This document shows positions 46,291 to 57,200 of a DNA stretch of 64,000 nucleotides, one piece after another. The stretch comes from Sipunculus nudus. Its lineage: Eukaryota > Annelida > Sipuncula > Golfingiida > Sipunculidae. A program made the translations under genes and the position numbers. The stretch lies in NCBI GenBank assembly GCA_026874595.1, contig CM049320.1:39494714-39558713 (forward strand). The letters are read 5' to 3'. The notes under the pieces are model-generated. The model did no database searches, had not been told where the DNA came from, and worked only from the letters and a program-made list of their open reading frames with translations. The first letter of the stretch is position 1, and each line of letters opens with the position of its first letter.

Positions 46291-46899
46291 TTTAAGTATA
46301 TAACGTATTTTGATTGAATATATACAGAACATTTTGTTCCTGATTTTTTTTTGTACACTTACCGATCGGCAATGTTTCCTTTTCATTAGAGATTATCAAG
46401 ATATTTTAATAAAATGCTGTTGACAATTACACATACTAATTAAAGATTCGCCCACACATAACAAATTGATCAGTTAAACGTGATGTAGTTTCGAATACTC
46501 CAACTACAATTCATAATGCTACCTAAAATATACAAATAACTTGACTTAGAAAAAAATCCTAGTATATTCTGATATGCTGCAGTTATATCAGCGGTTTATA
46601 GCAAGTACTAAACATTACTCTGAAAACGCCAACATAAGCCATATTTTGGATAATAAATCTATAACCAGGCGCCTCCCGGGTAAAATTTAAGCGGCTTATA
46701 ATAATAAGCACCTCGTCACCTCGTAAAACACTCTCCAATATTTTCCCCCACAGGCAACGCTTTCTACAGACCTCTGTAGTTACTCGTAATTATGCATGCC
46801 CATGAAGTTACAGGACCTTTATAAGTGTATAATGATTCTCACAAAATATTAAAGACACACGTTCGTGTGTTTACATTCTATCACAATTTAGTCCTTAAT

Positions 46900-47230
46900 C
46901 TGTGTATGCTATAGTCATTTTACCCAGTAAGCCTTTACTTTATATATCTTATGCAGTCGTAGTGCTATACCATCTGTTACAATCTGTGTTTCCTCATTGT
47001 ATACTATTTTATTGTGATCGAATGCTAGAAAACCTTGACCGCCACTGTAGTTTTGACAACACTACTGAAAAAATCTATAGTTGAATACATGGTTTCCTTC
47101 TTCCTTAAAAGAAGAGGTGTTTACAACGAACAGAAATTATTTACAATGCAACTGGCAAAAGTGTTTTGTAACATGAAATATTTAGATTATATCTGGCAAT
47201 GGATAATTGATGAATATAATGATATGTAAT
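46900..47230 (+). other. Conserved 3' flank, possible untranslated sequence
   Basis: This block is well conserved in copy B (60909-61170), and a 60-codon frame is open in both with similar text (FPHCILFYCDRMLENLDRHC). The frame ends differ and no family is recognised. It may be a small unknown exon or conserved only because the duplication is recent. Confidence 0.3.
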
Positions 47231-47459
47231 GAAATCGTATAATCGTTTATCATCGTTGTATCACTGTGAACAGTGCCATACTCTATTTTGACTTATATAT
47301 ATATACTATTAAATATATGTCTCTCAAGAGAACAATTTAACAGCTGCTGTGCTCGTTTATAAAGGCTTTACATTAGCATTTATATGTCATGCAACGCCCG
47401 TTTTATTTTTAATACAGTTTACATGAAATGCATTTAGTCAATGGAAATATTTGATTGAT

Positions 47460-48760
47460 ATGATTTATATAATTCATATAATTCATGTGTAACAGATTAT
47501 AAGGACAATAAAGTTTAATGGAGACTATTCTTCCTAGGATTACACATGATTCACATATCTTTCGACGGAATCATACAATAACGGTAGCAAAGGGCATAGA
47601 TATGCTGAAAATAGGGGAATCAGATGGACTAAATAGTTTATAGTCTGACAATATTATATATGCTTATACTCGATGTAGCGTTCTACTTTCTTTATTGTAT
47701 ACTAATGCAATTAGTCAATGGAAATATTTGATTGATATGATTTATATAATTCATATAATTCATGTGTAACAGATTATAAGGACAATAAAGTTTAATGGAG
47801 ACTACTCTTCCTAGGATTACACATGATTCACATATCTTTCGACGGAATCATACAATAATGGTAGCAAAGGGGATAGATATGCTGAAAATAGGGAAATCAG
47901 ATGGACTAAATAGTTTGTATTCTGACAATATTATATATGCTTATACTCGATGTAGCGTTCTATTTTCTTTATTGTATACTGCAATGTTATCCCATGGGTA
48001 CTTCCCGCGAGGTATAAATAACTAGGTTATTTTGCCCATCCCTAAGGACATGAATTGGATCTTGAACGACAGCGAAAATTGCCGTGGTATATTAGCACTT
48101 AGTAGCTCAATCTGTAAGCTCTTCGAGATCATCATATCTCAGGTGTACAATAATTTTTCCGTTCATCAGATACAGTTTGGATTTAAAGAGAATCACTCTA
48201 CTACATTGTATGAAACAGTGTTAAAGGAAATTGTATCTTTTTATAGATCACGAGGTGGTAAAGTGTATTGTTGTTGCCTGTTGCCAGCAAAACCTTTGAT
48301 AGATTGAAATTTGATAATATGTTTCCCTTACTTAATTAAAAGGGGGTTCGGGGGGTATTCGTTCGACTTCTTTATAATCAATATATAATCGGTCGGCATG
48401 GAATGGTGAGGAATCTAGTTTCTTTTCAAAATGTAGTTAAGCAGGGCGGGGTGCTTAGTCCACAATGTTTATCATATACGTTGATGAATTGTTATGCAGA
48501 TTACGGGTGAGCGATATTCGGTGTCACATTGGACACATATAGGCAGGCAGCATGAACTACGGTGTTGATCTGATGTTATTGGCACCATCGGAAAGCGGGT
48601 TTAACACTTAGTGAATATCTGTATAGCGAGTTTGGGGATGATAACTCCATAATATACAATCACTAAATATCAGTATGTTTTTAATTTGGTAATGAATCAA
48701 ATATGGATTATATCATTACTGTTTAAGAAAAGAACAAGCTAAAATTGGAAAATAGGGTCA
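47460..48760 (+). mobile_element. LINE reverse-transcriptase relic
   Basis: A block encoding KGIDMLKIGKSDGLNSLYSD is tandemly duplicated (47460-47715 and 47745-47990). It is followed by PIPKDMNWILNDSENCRGI, SSSICKLFEIII, IQFGFKENHSTTL and RGGKVYCC, then in other frames VKQGGVLSP and LMLLAPSESG. The order matches the RT domain of invertebrate LINEs; the YADD-type active site is altered. Many stops and shifts. Confidence 0.85.
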
Positions 48761-48769
48761 AATACTTAT

Positions 48770-49590
48770 AGTCCGTTTCACCAACTGCTGTCCACCTATT
48801 TTTTTGTAGATAACTTTCTTAAAAATTTATATTTTTCAATAATTCCCGAGAAAACTACGTATGGAAGTGACAACCTAATATGGCAATATAAGAATTTTAC
48901 AATAAATCTCCAGTTTATGTTTAACATCATTTTATGTCTCTTCACAATGATCTGGTAGATATGATGTGTCCCTGCATTGGTAGCCATCTTTTTTTTTATT
49001 TTTTAGAGTGTTTATATGACATCATCCAATCAGATCCTGTCAACCGAGGCTGTTTTTGCACGTGACCAGTAACCTTGACCGCCATAATTGGGTCTTATAT
49101 GTTGTAAAATGTAGACTGATTTCTCATATTTTCAAATAATTCCTGTTTCTTAAATAAGGTGTAAAGTAGTATTTAATTGCCTTGTTGAAGATAAAGTCCT
49201 TTAATCCTCTACACTATAATTGTTTCCCTTGAAATATAACTAATAAAACTTTCATGGAAAAAAAAACAGGTGGACATGAGGGGTTGAAACGGACTATATA
49301 GGAATATATATTTCCAGTTCTCTCATGGATAATTATGACATACTCCGTAAGAGAGCAGATTTTTTTGTAAAGGTATAAACTCTGTTATAGGGAATAACTT
49401 CCTAGAAAGTTAGTGAATACATTGTTTTCCCGATATTGCTGTTCGTTTTATGGTTCACAGAGTTGAAAGCTCAGAAGTAAATATGGCCTCCCTCACCATG
49501 CGCTGTATATAACAAAAGTTTGAGATGTATTATGAAAATTACCTCCAAGCACAAATAAATATATTTTATTAGATGTAGCCGGGAACAAAC
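48770..49590. other. Junction between duplication copies
   Basis: AT-rich DNA with possible further LINE remains near 49440-49560. No gene recognised. Confidence 0.4.
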
Positions 49591-50444
49591 TATTAAAATA
49601 TCAATTAGAGATGCGCTTCATGAACATGTTTTATTCAATGTACATAGTTTAGTTGAATGCTTACCGAGACATTTTGACACATCATGGAAGCAGTGTAAGC
49701 TACATGATGGAGTAGTGCGGATTTCTATACGAAAACCTGTCCAAATCGTGCTACAGAGATATTAGAAAAACGATTCTCATTTAATGAAAATGTATATGCT
49801 CAGGCAGAGTTCGTAAGAGAAATTACTTAAATGTCTTGATTGCACACTGTTTGTATTGATAACTTTGACAGGGCAGATTTAGAACATATGCTTGCCGTGA
49901 TATCCACACAATAAGCAAGTACAACGGTTTTTCACTGTGCACACCTTATTTTTAATATATAAAGCACGATAAACATCTGCACTTTTCACTTTTTCACAAT
50001 ATATTACATTGTGCAATATTTGTACGAAATAAATGATAACAATAATGAAAGTGCATGGCAGCTTGAACAGACTGTGCCTCCCTCTTGCATTCACATGATG
50101 AACTATTACCAAAGCCGAGCGTACCTCAAGACCACGGATATGCATTAGTCACCTTAAGTTATATATATCCTGTAGGAATTCCCGGAGGGCGTGTGTGGAT
50201 TAAACCTACAAACCCACCAACAAGAACGTATCTGGGGATCTTTACCAAGTGCTTGCCCGTTGAAGACGAGAGAGGAATCATGCTGTGATTGGTCAGTTTA
50301 TTCAGTCGTTTTATTATATTTGTGCACCTGCAAGCTTGCATGGCTGGTTCAAGTTACCTACCTAGTAAACCCAGAGATAAAATACACGTACACCGAAGAG
50401 ACGACAACAAAAAAAAATCGCCCAACGTGGCTCCATATCTGAGA

Positions 50445-50570
50445 CAGGGGCGGATCCGGGATTTAGGAAAATGAGGGGTCCAACCTATAATGACAACACC
50501 TAAAAAACAAGGTCCCCAGGTCCGGAAAAGGGGGGAGGGGCGGTCCAGGCCGCAAAAAATTGGTCTACTT
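50445..50570 (+). mobile_element. Foldback element, copy 6, truncated
   Basis: It starts CAGGGGCGGATCCGGG like copy 4 but breaks off directly into the minisatellite, so its right end is missing. Confidence 0.65.
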
Positions 50571-50574
50571 ACCA

Positions 50575-51060
50575 TACTTACACCCCGTTACCACGTGCAT
50601 CCTACTTGCACGACTGCCTCGTAACACGACCACAGCTCTTACATGGCCATTCCGTTAATACGACAACTATACTTACACCACGTTAGCAAGAGCATCGTAC
50701 TTACACCCCGTTAACGCGACCATCCTACCTACACGACCACTCGTTAAAACGGCCACCATACTTACACCCCGTTACCACGTTTATCACTCACACACGATGT
50801 TTTGGTTACCAAGAGCATCCCTCTCACACGGCCATCCCGTTATCACGACCATCCTACTTACACGACCACCCCTTGAACACGACCACCATACTTTTACCCC
50901 GTTACCACGTGCATCTCTCCAACCATGCTAAAACGAACACCCTTCTTACACGTCCACCCCATTAACACGACCACCCTTCCTACTCGCTCACCCGTAAACA
51001 ACTCCATCCCTATCACGCCACCACCAAGTTCACACGAGGATAACCCCGTTAACACGGCCA
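50575..51060. repeat. Minisatellite, ACACGACCATCC family, copy B
   Basis: Same unit text as in copy A (CCCGTTAACGCGACCATCC, CTTACACGACCACC) but only about 0.5 kb. It is followed at 51136-51200 by a remnant of the tRNA-derived SINE. Confidence 0.9.
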
Positions 51061-52385
51061 CGTATATATATATAAACTTTATATAAACTTTATTAATTTT
51101 ACATGGATTGTACAACTAGTTATAATAACTAATACAAGGCACTCTCCATGGCTCGGATGTTGGCGCTTGGTAGTAGGTAAGGGTGGAGAAAACCGGAGTC
51201 TCCTCACTGTCTTATCGTCATACCACAACGACCGCGCTCACACGGCCAATTTTATATTGGTTACAGGGATTGTCCAGTCAACGAGGTTGTATTGTACATT
51301 TACAGGCCCTGCTTAATGTGATCTGATAATGTCGGTTGTTCACCATCACCGCATAAATAATTTGCCAACTCAGGAAAGATCAATTTTGATATTTTTTTCT
51401 ATATCTTAATACATTTTTGTAACATAAATGGGGCACATGCATAAACACTTTAAACCGGGTTGTTTCTTTTTCTTGTTCAAACGTTCAATCACATTACAGC
51501 CAAACATGAGGAGTGCGGCCGATTAAATATATAGGTGTTTGTATTGATTTTAAATATCACGGTATGATATAGCTTTAGTGGTACGCAGGTGAACTGAACC
51601 AAAGAACACAAATTCCTTGTTTATTTCGCACACAAACATATATGTCAACGTTTTATATACTCAGGGCTTAGGCATTTATGCAAGCACACACACAAGCATG
51701 CGCATACACGTGTATATCCTTGCTGTCACAGACATTCTGGTTTTTAATTATGCATATGTATACGGCGGTCACAGATATATGAATAATTATCTGATTGACG
51801 AAAGTAGACATTTGGAGGTATGTTTCACTACTTACGCATGAACAAGGGCCTGGATTACGCTGAGTGATGTGTGCACTTTATGACCTCAGACTGGGCCCGG
51901 ACATCTTATGTATGCCACATGATTCTCATGTGACCATATATATTTTCGCTGATGTTCGACGCATAGTCAATAGAACAGGGCCTTGTACTGATGAATAATT
52001 AGGGCAAGTGAAACAACACCACCGTGAAAAAAAAAAATACCTCGTCTAAGTGAGAAGTTCCCTGTGTCTACGTGCCTCCCTGCCATAATACGTTAAGAAT
52101 AGGAGCAGGTCAGTATCTGAATACACAATTACACACACACACATATTGATATAATTAATAAAGAGGACTTTTCCCCTTTCCCATTATAGTTAAATTTTGA
52201 CTAGTTTTCATACAGCCTGTTTTATATTGCACTTTTACGCTAAGCCTCTCCAGTAAAACGTGCATTGTCTGATCAGCGTTACTCCTTCTTATACGAAGCA
52301 AAGATATATCTCATATGAATAGCTGGTGAGTGTGTGCATTACCAGTCCCCCTAGGGTTAATTAAAGGTGCGTAGCAATGGGGGCG

Positions 52386-52389
<4 letters not shown>

Positions 52390-52435
<46 letters not shown>

Positions 52436-52441
52436 GGGGGG
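52390..52441. repeat. (GA)n and poly-G tract
   Basis: A GA run followed by 16 or so G residues, in DNA found only upstream of copy B. Confidence 0.95.
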
Positions 52442-52932
52442 AAGCTACAGGGCCCTCCCCCTTCAAAGCCGAATTAATTTTTAATAATGATGATAAACTT
52501 TCCAGACACTTTTTACCTAGGTATTAGGAAGTGTAGACATGAAAATATTGGTCATGTTCACATCTAGAATCTTTACTCTACATTTTTAATATGCTCAAAT
52601 TAAAGATAGGAAGGACTCAAGTTAGGGGCTGTCATTTCTGAATTTTCTATTTGCGATCATTAAAAAACATGGTGATAAGGAATCTTGCATAAAAAATCAA
52701 TGATTGATAAGGTAAACTGATTGTTATAATTGACCATTTTTCACCCGAGATCAATTTGCATTTATACTGCGCCATTGTTTCCATTTGTTTGAATCTTTAA
52801 AATATTACATGAATTGTAATATTGTAATACATTTTAGCTGAAGGCAGATTTTTAGTAGAATCTATTTTTTCTTTGACTTCAATTTGTCGACTGTCTCACA
52901 CTAACATGCCATTTTATATATAAATCTTTGTG

Positions 52933-53095
52933 TATATGGAACCCCACAATTACGAACAGTTTAGGGACTGACCAAAGTGGTCATAATTTTGGGTAGGTGG
53001 TATTTGTGAAATTTTAAGTTACCTGGATCATATATTTTGGACTTAAAAGTTGGTCCTAATTGTGGGGTGGTCACAATTGCGGATTTCCATTATGT
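52933..53095. mobile_element. Tc1/mariner-like MITE upstream of transporter B
   Basis: Ends GGAACCCCACAATTA and TTGCGGATTTCCAT, with internal TGGTCATAATTTTGG and TGGTCACAATTG, match the element at 10888-11070 in diverged form. Confidence 0.55.
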
Positions 53096-53259
53096 AAGTG
53101 TGTGTGTGCACGCGCGCGCGCCATAGCATCTTTGCCTGACACCCCTTCCCCCTCCGGCGTCATCACTCCCCCCCCCTTTCTTAAATCCTTGCTCCACCCC
53201 TGCGTTGTTTGTTTGGGTTCACATGCACCATGAACATATCTAAAGGTCAGAACAAGAGT

Positions 53260-53261
<2 letters not shown>

Positions 53262-53296
<35 letters not shown>
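53262..53296. repeat. (AT)n microsatellite
   Basis: An AT run in the extra DNA upstream of transporter B. Confidence 0.95.
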
Positions 53297-53298
<2 letters not shown>

Positions 53299-53684
53299 GA
53301 TAAGCTGTCACAATGTGCAGGTATGTGTTCAGCGGTTGTGTGGTTATAGTTTTGACCTAAGATTTGCTATCCTGTGTCAGCGGTATTATTTGGCAGGCTT
53401 ATGTATAAAACTTTACATATTTGGTATATGATACTGTCATGCTTTTTGATTATACTTGTATATTTTTAAATTTTACTTACTTTCAGGGCCTAGTGGAAGA
53501 TAAGTATATTCTAAACAAATCACACTGAATAAAGGTATAGGCCTAATAATAAATAAATACATAATACATAATATATACATATATCCACATATTAATTATA
53601 TATATATATAGTATACGTAGGTCATTGGCAATTACATATATACTTTTAGACATCCCCGCATAAAAACGAGCAGTCCGACCAAAT

Positions 53685-54246
53685 ATGGCGTTCTCAGCAA
53701 ACGAAAGAGAGCCTTTGCTTCAGGATAAAAGTAACAGCAGCCCTGGATCAGTGAATCAAGAATTTCCAGGTGTTAGTGAACATTACAGCCCGTCTGCAGG
53801 TCCAAGCTGGTCACCGATTATACGAACTGATGATTATCTTATAATATGCGGGGTACAAGTCAAGCTTACTATCGTCTGCGCGGTTCTTGCAGCGGCGTCT
53901 GTCGTTGCCATGGTGACACAGACTGTAGCGTTGCCAGTGTACGCCGCTGCCATGGTGACAGCCAAATCTGATCCGTATAGTATTTTACTAGTTACTTCAT
54001 GTTGGTTCGCCCTGATTTTTACGATGATTTGTGTAGTATACAAATTCGGCATTAATCGGTCATTGCCGTTATTGCCGGAAACGAAGCTTTGGATTATCAT
54101 TACAGCTGGGGTACTGAACGCATTGAATGGTCTACTTGTGGTGTATGCTAGCGACCCCTCGCGGACACCGGCGTATCTACAGGCCATTTTGGTGACCCTT
54201 ATGATTCCATACACCGTAGGTTTTAGATATATCATCCTAAGGAAAG
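53685..54246 (+). CDS. Transporter B exon 1
   Basis: 562 nt encoding the EREPLL tail and segments 1-4, with AGGAAAG before GTAAGA. It has most of the differences from copy A, including W for L in segment 2 (SCWFALIFTMICVV). Confidence 0.9.
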
Positions 54247-57200
54247 GTAAGATTATTAAAATACTGTCATTTTTAGGAGAGGTTCAGGTGAATCTTTTCA
54301 CTGTTTATAAAGAATACTGGCGATTTAATAAAGAAAAACCACTTTAAACATAAATTTGGACAGAGAATTTAACAGTAGAAAAATGGAAAAGGTAAAATTT
54401 ATAAAAAAAGAGACACATGTTGCCATCTCTTTGGAGTTCAAGAATTCAACAATAGGACAAGTAACGTGTCACTCATCAGCAGACAAATTCACACTTTTGG
54501 TTTCTTTTTTTGTTTGTAAAATATTCAAGACTATAGTCTGATCACCCAACGGATGCACACTGCCATGGTCAATATATTTTCTAGAATACCTTTGATATTT
54601 ATAAAAAAAAGTCTGTGGCTAAAAATTCAGTTATTTTAAAAGTAAAGTGTAGCCAGTCTGGTGAATTATGCCTTATTCCTTCATTAGAATGTATACTTTT
54701 TGCTTGCCGGAAATCTTTGATTTCGGCAAGCATGTTGGTCAGTTGTGATGTGTGTTTTATGTGTTCGTGTGTGGTTGTGTTTGTTTGTCAGTACTCTTTT
54801 GGCAACGATCGATTTGAAACTTACAGGGTAGATTGAAAGTCAAAAGTCCTGGAAGCCTCTTGTTTTAGGTCAACATAGATCTAAGGTCAAGATCATTAAA
54901 TTACGTCGAAATTTTATTTTCATCATAAATTTGTCAATATTGGCCCGATCTTCACAAACTCATTTTCTTCCTTTGCATCTTCTTCATAACATAGTATAGT
55001 CATCTTGTCTTAACTTTGTGTCGCTTTGTCAGTATGTCTGTGTGTCTGTCAGTTGTCCTCAATTTCGCCATCTTGTTGGTTCTTGTGTCTTACATATTGC
55101 ATTCTACAGGCCACAGTTTTGAAGGAATACTTTTGAAATTGGCACATTTTATGTCATACACTAATATCTCGAAGGTAATTTTTCATTTTTGGATATGGCC
55201 GCTAGGGGACGCTGCACTGAAAACACTACAACATATCTTTTTTGACCATATCTCCGAAACTATTACCCTTAATTACATAAACTGTAGCTTATTTTCTTCC
55301 TCTCAGTCTTTTCCATGTAATTGTCAAGCCATCTGGTCTCAGCTTTGTGTCACTTTGTCAGTAAGTCTGTCAGTTTGTCAGCTGTCCTTATTTTTTCATT
55401 TTTGCATGTTTTTGTCACTGTTATATATCATTATACTGGCCACAGTTAACCAAAAATCACTTGGTGAGTTTCACCTATCGTATATCGGAACGAATTCTTG
55501 AAGCTGTGTGTGTTTTTTTTAATAGGTCATAGTTCAAGGTCATGAATTCACGTCAACTTATTATTTCCATCGTACCTTTGTCAATATTGGTCCAATTTTT
55601 ACAAACTATGGATCATTTTCTTCCTCTTTGTCTTCTTAATGACATTTTACAGCAAGCGCGTGACCTCTGCTCGTCTTGTTTTCCAACTGATCTTTCATTC
55701 TGTAAAATATTTCATTATTTCAACGGGCTTCCTTATACCCATGCAATTTGCCAATTTTATCACACATATACCGGCTTCTGTGGTCTAGGGGTGGAGCACA
55801 GGACTCATAACCGGGGACAGCGAATGAAACACATTGACAAATGTAGGATTATTGAAAGCCTTGCCTTTTCGGGGATTGTGGCTATTAATCTTTTCTTTTA
55901 ATGTATAAATTGAAAAGAAAGTTAAATATGTGCTGTATAGCTTACTTTTATTTTTCAAATATCAGGTAATCAATAGGCCAAGGTCTTGCATTATATTTCT
56001 ACTGCCAGGTGATGCTACATTCATTGCCTCTGGTAAATACGAATTATCAAGTGGAAAGTAGCGTTCGAAACGTGATGCCAGTGGCAAATATTTCTGGCGA
56101 ACTGCATGGGGCTTGTCGGGGTAACCCAATTTGTCCCATTTGGCGACCTTTTCCTTTTACGACGGTAGTGACGGCATCCAGGGAACAAATAATGAGACTG
56201 ATTTTACTAGTGAAAATAATAAATTATAGTGACATATAAAATTGAACAAATGTGACATGAAACGTATGTGATGAATCAGTTCTTGTTTGGTTTCTATGAC
56301 AACCTAGACATCTTGTCATTGGGACTTTTATTCTGTTATTTGAGCACCGCACGTATGCTAGTCATATGACATCAGGTGATCACCATAAATCCTAGAGGCA
56401 ATGAATGCAGCATGTGACCTCAACATAAACATTCTCCACATATGAGATATGTCTATGAAAGTAGAGTATAGTTCTCATGCACACATTCGTGCCCACAGCA
56501 CGCTAATGTGCCGAAATCGAGTAATTTCGCCCGACTGCGGATCGGGGGGGGGGGGGGGGGTTCCTTTAGGTCCGGACCTGCCCTCTTTTCATCCGCCGCA
56601 CCCTTTTTAAGGGCTTAAGAAAACTTTTTGCCACTTGGATCCCCGTTCTCAGACCTGGGTACCTTTTCTTTAGGTTTTTCATTAGTCCTTCTGGGTTGGT
56701 ATCCTCTTTTCCTATATCCTGGATCCGCCCCTGCCTGAGAAGCGTAAATTGCAAAAATTAAGTAAATGGAGCAAATATAGAGTATGCTTGTTATATTTTG
56801 CGGTGTAATGTCTGTGACGCGGTATTGTAAATATTAATAGAAACTTATGCACTTGCTTCCTTGTATAGTTACGTAATACAACTGCTTCCAGAACTGATGA
56901 AGATGTAAATGATGTACGGTGATATTGCAGCGTCACTTGTTGTGGTCTTTTCATCATTATGCAAAAGGATTACCTACTTGAAAGGGGGGGGGGTTAACCA
57001 TTATTGCCTGCTGAAACAAAATATCAGTCCCAAGGGATCGAGAGTCACATGTTGTTTACATAACTGATCATCCAAGTGAAACGGTGACTGGATCAGATGT
57101 CAGGTCAAACATATTTAAGTCCGTGTCTACCACCAGGTTGCATCAAAAATGTAATTTAGTGCATTTAATTCTCGCCAGGTGTCAGTTTGAGGAGGCTGTT

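Larger units (their letters stand above)
33420..47400 (+). repeat. Segmental duplication copy A
   Basis: About 14 kb, paralogous in order and orientation to 49.6-61.4 kb. Shared blocks include TTGAACAGACTGTGCCTCCC, the foldback elements, the ACACGACCAT minisatellite, all four transporter exons and conserved 3' flanks such as CTAGAAAACCTTGACCGCCA. Exact boundaries are uncertain. Confidence 0.88.

Noticed and set aside
46902-47084. 60-codon frame conserved downstream of both transporters
   Set aside because: Conservation is expected from the duplication, the frames end differently, and no family is recognised; kept only as a conserved flank.
55016-55501. 161-codon plus-strand frame in transporter B intron 1
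   Set aside because: Built from the TCAGTATGTCTGTC repeat; the same sequence in copy A has broken frames.
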